DNA of 42,095 nucleotides from Chloroflexi bacterium B3_Chlor. GTDB taxonomy: Bacteria; Chloroflexota; Anaerolineae; UBA7937; B3-Chlor. Of this stretch, positions 16,509-23,987 are shown piece after piece. The position numbers were made by a program, and so were the translations under genes. Each line of letters starts with the position of its first letter. The first letter of the stretch is position 1. The DNA lies in the NCBI GenBank assembly GCA_005223035.1, contig NJBK01000027.1, positions 1-42,095 of the forward strand. The letters are read 5' to 3'. The notes below the pieces were generated by a model, which saw only the letters and a program-made list of their open reading frames with translations, did no database searches and was not told where the DNA came from.

Positions 16509-17426
16509 ATGTATAAGATCGGTGAGGAGATACAGGTCATCTCCACCAAGGTGAGAAAAGCCATAGAAGAAAGAAGCAAGGCACCCATTCAGCAGTTGGC
16601 CGTTGCTCAAGTGGAGGCTGGGGCCGACGCGCTGGAGGTCAACATCGGCCCCCAGAAGAAGAAGGGGCCGGAAGTCATGGAGTGGATGGTGGACACGCTA
16701 CAAGAGGTGGTTGATGTTCCTCTGTGTCTCGATACCACCAATCTGGCCGCGATGGAAGCGGGCTTGAAGAGAGTCAAACAGCAAGCCATCGTCAATTCCA
16801 CTTCTGCCGATCCCGATCGTCTGCGAGATGTGCCGCCGCTGGCGGCTAAGTATGACGCCAAGCTTATCGCACTGACCATGGGAAAGAACATAGCAGTGGA
16901 AGCGGACAAACGTGTCACCATCGCTCTGGAACACCTAGTGCCCCGCATCATGGAAGTAGGCATTCCGATGGATCAGGTTCTCATGGACCCGTTGATCTTG
17001 ACAGTCAGCGGGATGCAGGAGTATTGCCCTGAGGCGATAGAGACGATCCGCTTCCTGAAGCAGATATCCGATCCTCCTCCCTTGACGCTGGTAGGGCTCT
17101 CCAACGTGTCCAACGGCGTACCGCGGGGGAATCGCAGCCTGGTATATTCCACCTACGCGGTGATGCTCCTGGGGGCCGGGTTGGACGCGGCGATCGTTGA
17201 TCCCAGGGATGAAAGATTGAAGGAATGGGTACGCATTGTTGAGGAACGAGACGACAGCACTCCCGTGGGCCAGCTGCTCCTCAATCTATACGACGCCACA
17301 GCGGTCATGGAAGACCTGGACCCGGGCATCGTCGACATGGACGATCCCGACCAAGCAGCGATTTTCAAGACGGTTCAAGTCCTGCAAGACAAGATTATCT
17401 ATGCGGATGGGTACCTACAGATCTAG
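16509..17426 (+). CDS. acsE: Methyl-THF:corrinoid protein methyltransferase
   Basis: This 305-residue pterin-binding TIM barrel would move the methyl group from 5-methyl-THF to the cobalt of the corrinoid iron-sulfur protein. Features of the AcsE/MeTr family: MYKIGEEIQVIS at the start, the substrate-binding EVNIGPQKKKGPEVMEWMV, PLCLDTTNLAAMEAGL, AIVNSTSADPDRL, DQVLMDPLILTV and TLVGLSNVSNGVPRGNRSLV. The ATG at 16509 has AAGGAGGAG about 6 nt upstream and fits the family; the frame is open 27 nt further. The length exceeds the M. thermoacetica enzyme (262 residues) through a C-terminal extension of about 40 residues containing LDPGIVDMDDPDQAAIFKTV, as seen in relatives outside Firmicutes. Confidence 0.93.
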   Translation: MYKIGEEIQVISTKVRKAIEERSKAPIQQLAVAQVEAGADALEVNIGPQKKKGPEVMEWMVDTLQEVVDVPLCLDTTNLAAMEAGLKRVKQQAIVNSTSADPDRLRDVPPLAAKYDAKLIALTMGKNIAVEADKRVTIALEHLVPRIMEVGIPMDQVLMDPLILTVSGMQEYCPEAIETIRFLKQISDPPPLTLVGLSNVSNGVPRGNRSLVYSTYAVMLLGAGLDAAIVDPRDERLKEWVRIVEERDDSTPVGQLLLNLYDATAVMEDLDPGIVDMDDPDQAAIFKTVQVLQDKIIYADGYLQI

Positions 17427-17451
17427 GTCCATCGCCTCGCCATTAGTGTGA

Positions 17452-17470
17452 CCTCCACTGGAAGTGGAGG
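17452..17470 (+). promoter_or_regulatory. Hairpin covering the hdrA-fusion ribosome binding site
   Basis: CCTCCACT (17452-17459) pairs with AGTGGAGG (17463-17470) around a 3-nt loop. The GGAGG in the 3' arm is the only ribosome binding site for the ATG at 17480. The hairpin would hide it, so translation of the giant flavoprotein may depend on unfolding, either by ribosomes finishing acsE 25 bp upstream or by a regulator. Confidence 0.55.
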
Positions 17471-17479
17471 GTTGCCGGC

Positions 17480-20400
17480 ATGCCGGAAAAGAAATCGAAC
17501 AAAGAGCCCATTGGAGCGGTCCTGGTCGTCGGTGGCGGCATCGGAGGCATGCAAGCTGCCCTTGATCTGGCCGAAGCAGGTATCAAGGTATACCTGGTGG
17601 AGAGCAAGAGCGCCATCGGGGGCCATATGGCGCAGTTGGACAAGACCTTCCCCACCAATGACTGCGCCATGTGTATCATGTCTCCCAAGATGGTGGACGT
17701 CGGGCGCCACACCAATATCGAGGTCCTGACCAATACCGAAGTCATCGGCATCGAGGGAGAAGCCGGGCACTTCACCGCCAAACTTCGGGTGAAGCCCCGC
17801 TACATAGACCTGGAGAAATGCACCGGCTGCGGCGATTGTGCCAGCGTCTGCCCGATTCTGTTGCCCAGCGAGTATGAGGAAGGACTCACTACTCGGCACG
17901 CCGCTCACCGGCTCTATCCGCAGGCAATCCCCCACGCCTTCGCCATCGAGAAAACTGGGCTTGCGCCTTGTCGAGATGCGTGTCCGACCGGACAACGAGC
18001 GCAGGGTTACATTGCGCTGATCAGGGAAGGACGATACGAGGAGGCCCTGAGGGTCATCAAAGAAGACAACCCCTTCCCGGCTATCTGTGGGCGCATCTGC
18101 AATCACCGCTGCGAGGATGCGTGCAACCGTGGCTTGATAGATGAGTCCGTCGCCATCGCCTCGCTCAAACGGTTCGTCGCCGATCAGGTCTACTCCAAGC
18201 CACGGCAAGCGGTGGAACCCTTGCCGCGGACACGCCAGGAGCGAATCGCCATCGTGGGCGCTGGACCTGCTGGGTTGACGGGGGCTCAAGACCTGGTCAA
18301 GCTGGGCTACGGTGTTACTGTCTTCGAGGCCTTGCCCGTGGCGGGAGGAATGCTTCGCGTCGGTGTACCGGAGTACCGCCTCCCAGCGGAGTTGATCCAG
18401 CGCGAAGTAGATGACATCCTGGATCTAGGCGTGGAATTGAAACTGAACACTCGAATAGACAACCTCCAGGAACTGATCGACGAGGGCTACGACGCCATCT
18501 TCCTGGCTGTCGGTGCACACGAGGGCAAGAAGATGAACATCCCCGGCGCAGACCTGGAGGGCACGATGATCAGTATCGTGTTTCTCCGGGACGTGAGGCT
18601 GGGCCAAGAGGTTGAGCTAGGGAATAAAGTGAGCGTGGTGGGCGGCGGCGATGTCGCCGTGGATGCTGCCCGCACCGCACTGCGCGTGGGAGCTGAGGAG
18701 GTCACCATCGTCTACCGTCGTTCCGAGGCGGAGATGCCATGCCGTCGCGAGGAACTGGAGGGCGCCAAGGAAGAGGGCATCCGCTTTGAATTGCTGACTA
18801 ACCCCGTGCGCGTCCTCGGCGAGGAAGCTGGGCGAGTGACCGGCATAGAGTGTGTCAAGATGGAATTGGGCGAACCCGACGAAAGCGGACGCCGTAGACC
18901 CGTTCCTATCCCTGGCACCGAACACGTGATCCCCACCGACAATGTCATCTTCTCCATCGGACAGGCAGCGGGTCTCTCGTTCATTCCCGAAGACAGCCAG
19001 GTGGTGAGTTCCTCCTGGGGGACCATCGTTGCTGACTCAGAGACGTTGGCCTGCGGTCGTCGCGGTGTCTTCGCTGGCGGGGACGCTGTAGCTGGGACCG
19101 CTTTCGTGATCGAAGCTGTGGCCGATGGTCACCGGGCTGCTGCCTCCATCCATCGCTACCTCAGCGGCGAGGAGTTACCACCTCTCAAGCCCGACCTACC
19201 CGTGGTCAAGATGGCTTCCGAAGAAGCCGAAGCAAGGATGCAGGAGCTGAAGTTCTCTCGCCAGGGCCGTCTGGGGATGCCGGCGTTGCCTGCCGCTGAG
19301 CGCAGACTGAGTTTCGAGGAGGTGGAGCTCGGCTACACAGCAGAGATGGCCCAGGCAGAGGCAGCGCGGTGCCTGCAGTGTGGGATTTGCTCAGAATGCC
19401 TGGCTTGCGTCTACACCTGCCAGGCCGGAGCCATCAACCATGAAGATGTAGAGCAGTTGAGAGAGATTGGCGTAGGCGCTGCAATCCTCGTTCCCGGCTT
19501 CGAGGCCTACCACGCCGAGCTGTCCGAGGAGTTCGGCCTTGGAAGGTACCCCAACGTGGTGACCAGCATCCAGTTCGAACGTCTTCTCTCCGCCTCCGGC
19601 CCAACCGAAGGTCATGTGAAGCGCCCATCCGATGGCGAGCGCCCGGGCAAGATAGCTTTCCTGCAATGCATCGGCTCACGGGATCAAACCCACGACTATT
19701 GCTCCTCAGTCTGCTGCATGTATGCTACCAAAGAGGCTATCATGGCCTGCGAACACGAGCCGGATACCCAGATCCATGTCTTCATGGTGGACATGAGAGC
19801 CTTCGGCAAAGGCTATCTGGAATACTACCGCCAAGCCCAGAAGAACTACGGGATCAAGTACACTTATTCCCGCATCTCCACCCTGAAAGAGGACCCTGTG
19901 ACCAGGAATCTCATCGCCAGGTACTACACAGATGACGGTAGGTTGCAGGAGGAGAGCTTCCATCTCGTTGTCCTCTCGGTAGGCATGGAAATGTCACCCC
20001 AGGTCAGGGAACTGGGACAGACATTGGGCATCGAGCTGGACGAGTACGGTTTCTGTCACACCCTCGAATTCCAACCTTTGGAGACCAGCCGGCCAGGGAT
20101 CTTTGCCTGCGGCCCGTTCGTCGAACCCAAGGACATCCCGGAGACGGTGGTGGAGGCCAGCGCGGCAGCGAGCAGGGCTGAAAGCCTTCTGGCCGAGGTC
20201 AGGGGAAGCTTGACCAAGGGAAAGGACTATCCGCCGGACCGAGATGTTTCCGAAGAGGAGCCGCGTATCGGCGTTTTCGTTTGCCACTGCGGCTCCAATA
20301 TAGGGGGCTTCCTCGACGTGCCCGGTGTGGCGGAATATGCCAAGACACTGCCTTTCGTCGTGCACTCCGAGGACAATCTCTACACCTGCTCTCAGGACTC

Positions 20401-21949
20401 CGTGGAATTGATCAAGCAGAGGATTCACGAGCATGACCTGAATCGAGTGGTTGTAGCTTCCTGCACTCCCCACACTCACGAACCCATGTTCCAGGATACC
20501 ATCCGTCAGGCGGGGCTGAACGAACACCTCTTTGAGATGGCCAATATCCGCAACCAGTGCTCCTGGGTTCACTCGCACGACTGGGACAGGGCAACGGAGA
20601 AAGCCAAGGAATTGGTGCGTATGTCGGTAGCCAGGGCCGCGCTCTTGGAGGCTCTGCATAAGGTGGACCTGCCCCTGCATCATTCAGCGCTCGTCATCGG
20701 TGGCGGGGTGGCTGGTTTGAACGCGGCCCTGTCGCTGGCCGATCAGGGCTTTCCAGTACATCTGATCGAGCGCACGGCGAAGCTCGGGGGAAACCTTCGT
20801 CACGTCCGCTACACCCTTGACGACGCCGATCCACAAGCCTACCTGCGAGATCTCATCGACCAAGTGGAAAGTCACGAACTGATTACCGTTTATAAGGAAA
20901 CGGAGTTGACGAATACGTCAGGCTTCGTGGGCAATTTCTCGTCGCGCCTCAGGGTCCACGGTGACGAGAGGGCGGTGGAACACGGCGTGGTCATAGTGTC
21001 CACCGGCGGGCAAGAGTATCGAGGAGATGAGTACTTCTACGGACAAAATGATAAGATACTAACGCAGCAAGAGTTTGAAATCAAAGTGGCCGAGGCCCCC
21101 GACGAGATAGCCAGAGTACACGACGTAGTGATGATCCTGTGTGTGGGGCCGGGCACTGAGTACTGCAGCCGCATCTGCTGTGCAGGGGCCATGAAGAACG
21201 CGCTAAAGATCAAGCAACTCAACCCGCAAGCCAACATACATATTCTGTTTAGGGATATCCGAACCTATGGCTTCCAGGAGAGGTACTATCGTCAAGCCCT
21301 CGAACAAGGCGTGATCTTCGTGCGCTACGACGACAGCAGGCTGCCGCAGGTAACTGCCAACGGTCAGCTGAAGGTGCGATTCTGGGAGCCAGCCTTGGCA
21401 GAAGAGATACTGGTTCAGCCAGATCTCTTGATCCTCAACACGGGCATCGTGGCGGCCGAAGGAGCCCAGGAATTGGCATCCACACTCAAGGTCCCATGCG
21501 GCCTGGACAACTTCTTCCTCGAAGCGCACATCAAGCTGCGTCCCGTGGACTTTGTCACCGAAGGCATCTTCATGGCCGGGTCCGCTCACTATCCCAAGTT
21601 CTTGGAGGAATCCATTGTCCAGGCTCAAGCGGCGGCGGCGCGAGCGGCGACAATCCTGAGCCAAGAGACCTTGAGCGCTGGTGGCGTGGTGGCAACGGTA
21701 AATGCTGAGAAATGCACGGGTTGCATTACCTGCGTGCGGGTCTGCCCTTACCATGTGCCCGTGATTGACCCCTCTCAGAGAGGGGCCGGAGGTATTCTGG
21801 GAGCAGCTCAGATCGAGATGGCCGCCTGTCAGGGCTGCGGCATCTGCGCTGCGGAGTGTCCAGCCAAGGCAATCCAATTGATGCACTACACAGACGCCCA
21901 GGTGATGGCCGAGGAGAAGGCCCTGTTTGAGAAGGTTCCAGCGACCTGA
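17480..21949 (+). CDS. hdrA: HdrA-GltD/NfnB-HdrA triple flavoprotein fusion
   Basis: This 1489-residue cytoplasmic flavoprotein is built of three units. Residues 1-150 are HdrA-type: FAD loop GGGIGG at 18-23, the HdrA block KTFPTNDCAMCIMSPKMV, then a ferredoxin motif C114/C117/C120/C124. Residues about 155-625 are a GltD/NfnB-type NAD(P)H oxidoreductase inserted inside the HdrA: an N-terminal cysteine domain (APCRDACPTG, ICGRICNHRCEDAC), FAD loop GAGPAG at about 259 and NAD(P)-binding VVGGGDVAVDAA at about 388. HdrA resumes at C631 (seven cysteines to C647) through CIGSRDQTHDYCSSVCC to about 900. Residues about 929-1489 form a second HdrA with CHCG at 935, GGGVAG at about 1073 and two terminal Fe4S4 motifs starting at C1412 and C1450. 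With MvhD and HdrCB in the same run it is a likely flavin-based electron-bifurcating core adding NAD(P)H as a partner. Its bifurcating role is inferred. Confidence 0.9.
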   Translation: MPEKKSNKEPIGAVLVVGGGIGGMQAALDLAEAGIKVYLVESKSAIGGHMAQLDKTFPTNDCAMCIMSPKMVDVGRHTNIEVLTNTEVIGIEGEAGHFTAKLRVKPRYIDLEKCTGCGDCASVCPILLPSEYEEGLTTRHAAHRLYPQAIPHAFAIEKTGLAPCRDACPTGQRAQGYIALIREGRYEEALRVIKEDNPFPAICGRICNHRCEDACNRGLIDESVAIASLKRFVADQVYSKPRQAVEPLPRTRQERIAIVGAGPAGLTGAQDLVKLGYGVTVFEALPVAGGMLRVGVPEYRLPAELIQREVDDILDLGVELKLNTRIDNLQELIDEGYDAIFLAVGAHEGKKMNIPGADLEGTMISIVFLRDVRLGQEVELGNKVSVVGGGDVAVDAARTALRVGAEEVTIVYRRSEAEMPCRREELEGAKEEGIRFELLTNPVRVLGEEAGRVTGIECVKMELGEPDESGRRRPVPIPGTEHVIPTDNVIFSIGQAAGLSFIPEDSQVVSSSWGTIVADSETLACGRRGVFAGGDAVAGTAFVIEAVADGHRAAASIHRYLSGEELPPLKPDLPVVKMASEEAEARMQELKFSRQGRLGMPALPAAERRLSFEEVELGYTAEMAQAEAARCLQCGICSECLACVYTCQAGAINHEDVEQLREIGVGAAILVPGFEAYHAELSEEFGLGRYPNVVTSIQFERLLSASGPTEGHVKRPSDGERPGKIAFLQCIGSRDQTHDYCSSVCCMYATKEAIMACEHEPDTQIHVFMVDMRAFGKGYLEYYRQAQKNYGIKYTYSRISTLKEDPVTRNLIARYYTDDGRLQEESFHLVVLSVGMEMSPQVRELGQTLGIELDEYGFCHTLEFQPLETSRPGIFACGPFVEPKDIPETVVEASAAASRAESLLAEVRGSLTKGKDYPPDRDVSEEEPRIGVFVCHCGSNIGGFLDVPGVAEYAKTLPFVVHSEDNLYTCSQDSVELIKQRIHEHDLNRVVVASCTPHTHEPMFQDTIRQAGLNEHLFEMANIRNQCSWVHSHDWDRATEKAKELVRMSVARAALLEALHKVDLPLHHSALVIGGGVAGLNAALSLADQGFPVHLIERTAKLGGNLRHVRYTLDDADPQAYLRDLIDQVESHELITVYKETELTNTSGFVGNFSSRLRVHGDERAVEHGVVIVSTGGQEYRGDEYFYGQNDKILTQQEFEIKVAEAPDEIARVHDVVMILCVGPGTEYCSRICCAGAMKNALKIKQLNPQANIHILFRDIRTYGFQERYYRQALEQGVIFVRYDDSRLPQVTANGQLKVRFWEPALAEEILVQPDLLILNTGIVAAEGAQELASTLKVPCGLDNFFLEAHIKLRPVDFVTEGIFMAGSAHYPKFLEESIVQAQAAAARAATILSQETLSAGGVVATVNAEKCTGCITCVRVCPYHVPVIDPSQRGAGGILGAAQIEMAACQGCGICAAECPAKAIQLMHYTDAQVMAEEKALFEKVPAT

Positions 21950-21964
21950 TCGGGGGTAGTAGAC

Positions 21965-22390
21965 ATGAACGAGTTCGAACCGCAAATCGTGGCTTTCTGT
22001 TGTCACTATTGTGCCTATGCTGCCGCTGACTTGGCCGGTTCCTTGCGCCTACAGTATCCAACCAACCTTAAGGTCATACGGCTGCCCTGTACTGGCAAGC
22101 TGGACGCCCTGCACGTTCTCAAGGCTTTCGAAGAGGGAGCCGACGGAGTCATGGTAGCCGGTTGATTGTTGGGAGACTGCCATTACCTGGAAGGTAATGT
22201 AAGGGCGGAACGGAGGGTAGAATACGCGAAGGGGCTATTAGATCAGATAGGCCTGGGAGCCGACCGTCTGGAGATGCATCTCATCTCCTCGGCGATGGGC
22301 CGAAAGTTCGCGGAGACAACGGCGGAAATGACCGAGCGAATGAGGCAACTGGGCCCAAGCCCACTACGAAGAAGAGGAAATGAGAAATGA
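21965..22390 (+). CDS. mvhD: MvhD-type hydrogenase/Hdr electron-transfer subunit, selenoprotein
   Basis: This is a 141-residue Fe2S2 protein that in known complexes links a hydrogenase or formate dehydrogenase to HdrA. The frame contains one in-frame UGA at 22163-22165 (residue 67). Before it, AFCCHYCAYAAADLAG and RLPCTGKLD match MvhD; after it, LLGDCHYLEGNVRAE continues the family in the same frame. The UGA stands exactly where relatives have the Cys of their GC-x4-DCH motif, so I read it as selenocysteine. A bacterial-type SECIS hairpin follows at 22181-22199. The reading frame stays intact to the TGA at 22388, which overlaps the metV1 ATG as ATGA. Automated callers will report two broken fragments. 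Selenocysteine insertion genes are outside the window, so this remains an inference, but a strong one. Confidence 0.9.
22163..22199 (+). promoter_or_regulatory. UGA selenocysteine codon with bacterial SECIS hairpin
   Basis: UGA at 22163-22165 is followed after 15 nt by a perfect 7-bp stem, CATTACC (22181-22187) with GGTAATG (22193-22199), closing a 5-nt loop UGGAA. The distance and the G within the first two loop positions fit the known bacterial SECIS pattern recognised by SelB. The stem is itself in-frame coding sequence. Confidence 0.8.
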
Positions 22391-23058
22391 TCGTAGGCGA
22401 ACAGAAACCGCTGGAGGAGATCAAGGAGCTAGTTGCGGACCACGAGAGGATTCTCGTTCTCGGGTGCGGCACGTGCGTAACGGTATGCTTCACCGGTGGC
22501 GAGAAGGAAGTGGGCATTCTGGCATCCAGCCTGCGCATGGCCACCAAGATCGACGGCCAAGGGAAGGTCTTCGACGAACAAACCGTCCAGCGACAGTGTG
22601 AGTGGGAGTTCTTGGACACCATTGAGGAAGAGATCAAAGAACACGATCTCATCCTGTCCATGGCTTGCGGCATCGGGGTCCAGGCGATAGTGGAGCGGTT
22701 TCCGCGAGCTCGTGTGGCGCCTGCGATCAACACCACGTTTCTCGGTCTTCCGGAAGAGCATGGACTCTGGACCGAGCGGTGCGCTGCCTGCGGGGAGTGC
22801 GTGCTGCATCGCACTGCGGGCGTCTGTCCCATCGCTCGTTGCGCGAAGAGTCTAATGAACGGGCCCTGCGGAGGTTCGCAGGATGGCAAGTGCGAGATAG
22901 ACCCAGAGGTTCAATGCGCCTGGCAGCTAATCTACGATCGCCTGAAGGCGCAGGGTCGACTGGATCAGATGCTGGAGATTATGCCGGCCAAAGACTGGTC
23001 TACCAGCCGAGACGGCGGCCCGCGCAGACTTGTGAGGCAGGATCTGCGCATAGACTGA
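22387..23058 (+). CDS. metV: MetV, methylene-THF reductase partner subunit (copy 1)
   Basis: This 223-residue iron-sulfur/zinc protein of the MetV family (methylene-THF reductase C-terminal domain) carries electrons to MetF in acetogens such as Moorella. Visible features: VLGCGTCVTVCFTGGEKEV near residue 20-40, a middle LSMACGIGVQAIVERF, and a cysteine-rich C-terminal cluster with RCAACGECVLHRTAGVCP, ARCAKSLMNGPCGG and GKCEIDPEVQCAW. The start overlaps the mvhD stop by ATGA, implying translational coupling between hydrogenase linker and MetV. A second copy lies 7 kb downstream beside metF2. No metF is adjacent to this copy; the nearest is about 4.5 kb away. Confidence 0.88.
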   Translation: MIVGEQKPLEEIKELVADHERILVLGCGTCVTVCFTGGEKEVGILASSLRMATKIDGQGKVFDEQTVQRQCEWEFLDTIEEEIKEHDLILSMACGIGVQAIVERFPRARVAPAINTTFLGLPEEHGLWTERCAACGECVLHRTAGVCPIARCAKSLMNGPCGGSQDGKCEIDPEVQCAWQLIYDRLKAQGRLDQMLEIMPAKDWSTSRDGGPRRLVRQDLRID

Positions 23059-23086
23059 TATCATCAAGAACAGGAGATTACTGTAC

Positions 23087-23968
23087 ATGGCAAAGCCCAA
23101 GACCCAGGAATACCCGGTACTTTGGCTTCAAGGCGGAGCGTGTACGGGTTGTTCCGTGTCAGTACTCAATTCGGTGAGCCCCAGTGCGAAAAACATCCTC
23201 ATTGACGAAATCATTCCCGGCAAGCACATCAATGTCCGATTCCATACAACTGTGATGGGTGGGACTGGCGATTCCGTAGTGGCCGAACTGGAACAGACGC
23301 GCGAGGAAGCCAAAGGAGCCTACCTCCTGGTAGTCGAAGGCTCCGTACCACTGGGCGCCGATGGTGTCTATGCGGTGATTGGGGAGCGGGACGACGAAGG
23401 GATTCCCATGCTCTCATGGGTGAAATCCCTTGGCCAGGACGCTCTGGCTGTCATCGCCGTGGGCACCTGTGCAGCCTTTGGAGGCATCCCGGCGGGAGCT
23501 CCCAACCCCACTGAATCAGCCAGCGTGCAGCAGGTCTTCTCCGCAGAGGGAATAGACACACCCTTGATCAACGTTTCAGGCTGCGCACCCCATCCTGCTT
23601 GGTTCGTGGGCACGGTAGCCAGCCTCCTGATCCAAGGGCTTCCCATGGAGGGAGAGCTGGATGAGTTCCGCCGGCCCAGGGCTTTCTACGGGCAGCTGAT
23701 CCATGAGAACTGCCCGCGCCGGGCCTATTTCGATGAGGGCAAATTCGCGAAGAAGCTTAGCGACCCATACTGTCTGTATGAAGTGGGGTGTAAGGGACCG
23801 GTAACGCACGCCGACTGTCCCACCCGACTCTGGAACAACGGTGTGAACTGGTGTGTGGGTAGTGGCGCCCCTTGCATAGGTTGTGTGGAACCGACTTTCC
23901 CCGACGTGGTTGCGCCGGTGTACGAGAAAATCACTGATGAAGCTTTGCCCAACATCGGGGCAGAGTGA
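23087..23968 (+). CDS. [NiFe] hydrogenase small subunit, group-1-like, no Tat signal
   Basis: This 293-residue subunit would pass electrons from the nickel site through three Fe-S clusters. The proximal-cluster motif is WLQGGACTGCSVSVLNS (C19, C22), followed by VGTCAAFGGIPAGAPNP and SGCAPHPAWFVG. The distal and medial part has FYGQLIHENCPRRAYFDEG, CLYEVGCKGPVTHADCP and NWCVGSGAPCIGCVEPTFPD. These blocks are those of membrane/periplasmic group 1 uptake hydrogenases rather than the shorter MvhG of group 3c. Such group 1 small subunits normally begin with a twin-arginine signal, yet this one starts directly at the mature domain (MAKPKTQEYPVLWLQ). No membrane anchor or cytochrome gene is nearby. 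It probably works in the cytoplasm with MvhD and HdrA. Confidence 0.92.
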   Translation: MAKPKTQEYPVLWLQGGACTGCSVSVLNSVSPSAKNILIDEIIPGKHINVRFHTTVMGGTGDSVVAELEQTREEAKGAYLLVVEGSVPLGADGVYAVIGERDDEGIPMLSWVKSLGQDALAVIAVGTCAAFGGIPAGAPNPTESASVQQVFSAEGIDTPLINVSGCAPHPAWFVGTVASLLIQGLPMEGELDEFRRPRAFYGQLIHENCPRRAYFDEGKFAKKLSDPYCLYEVGCKGPVTHADCPTRLWNNGVNWCVGSGAPCIGCVEPTFPDVVAPVYEKITDEALPNIGAE

Positions 23969-23987
23969 GTAAGGAACAGACTAGGTT

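Noticed and set aside
21965-22165. mvhD as a pseudogene truncated by a stop
   Set aside because: The frame is intact on both sides of the single UGA, the UGA sits at the conserved Cys, a SECIS-like hairpin follows and the 3' end is coupled to metV1.
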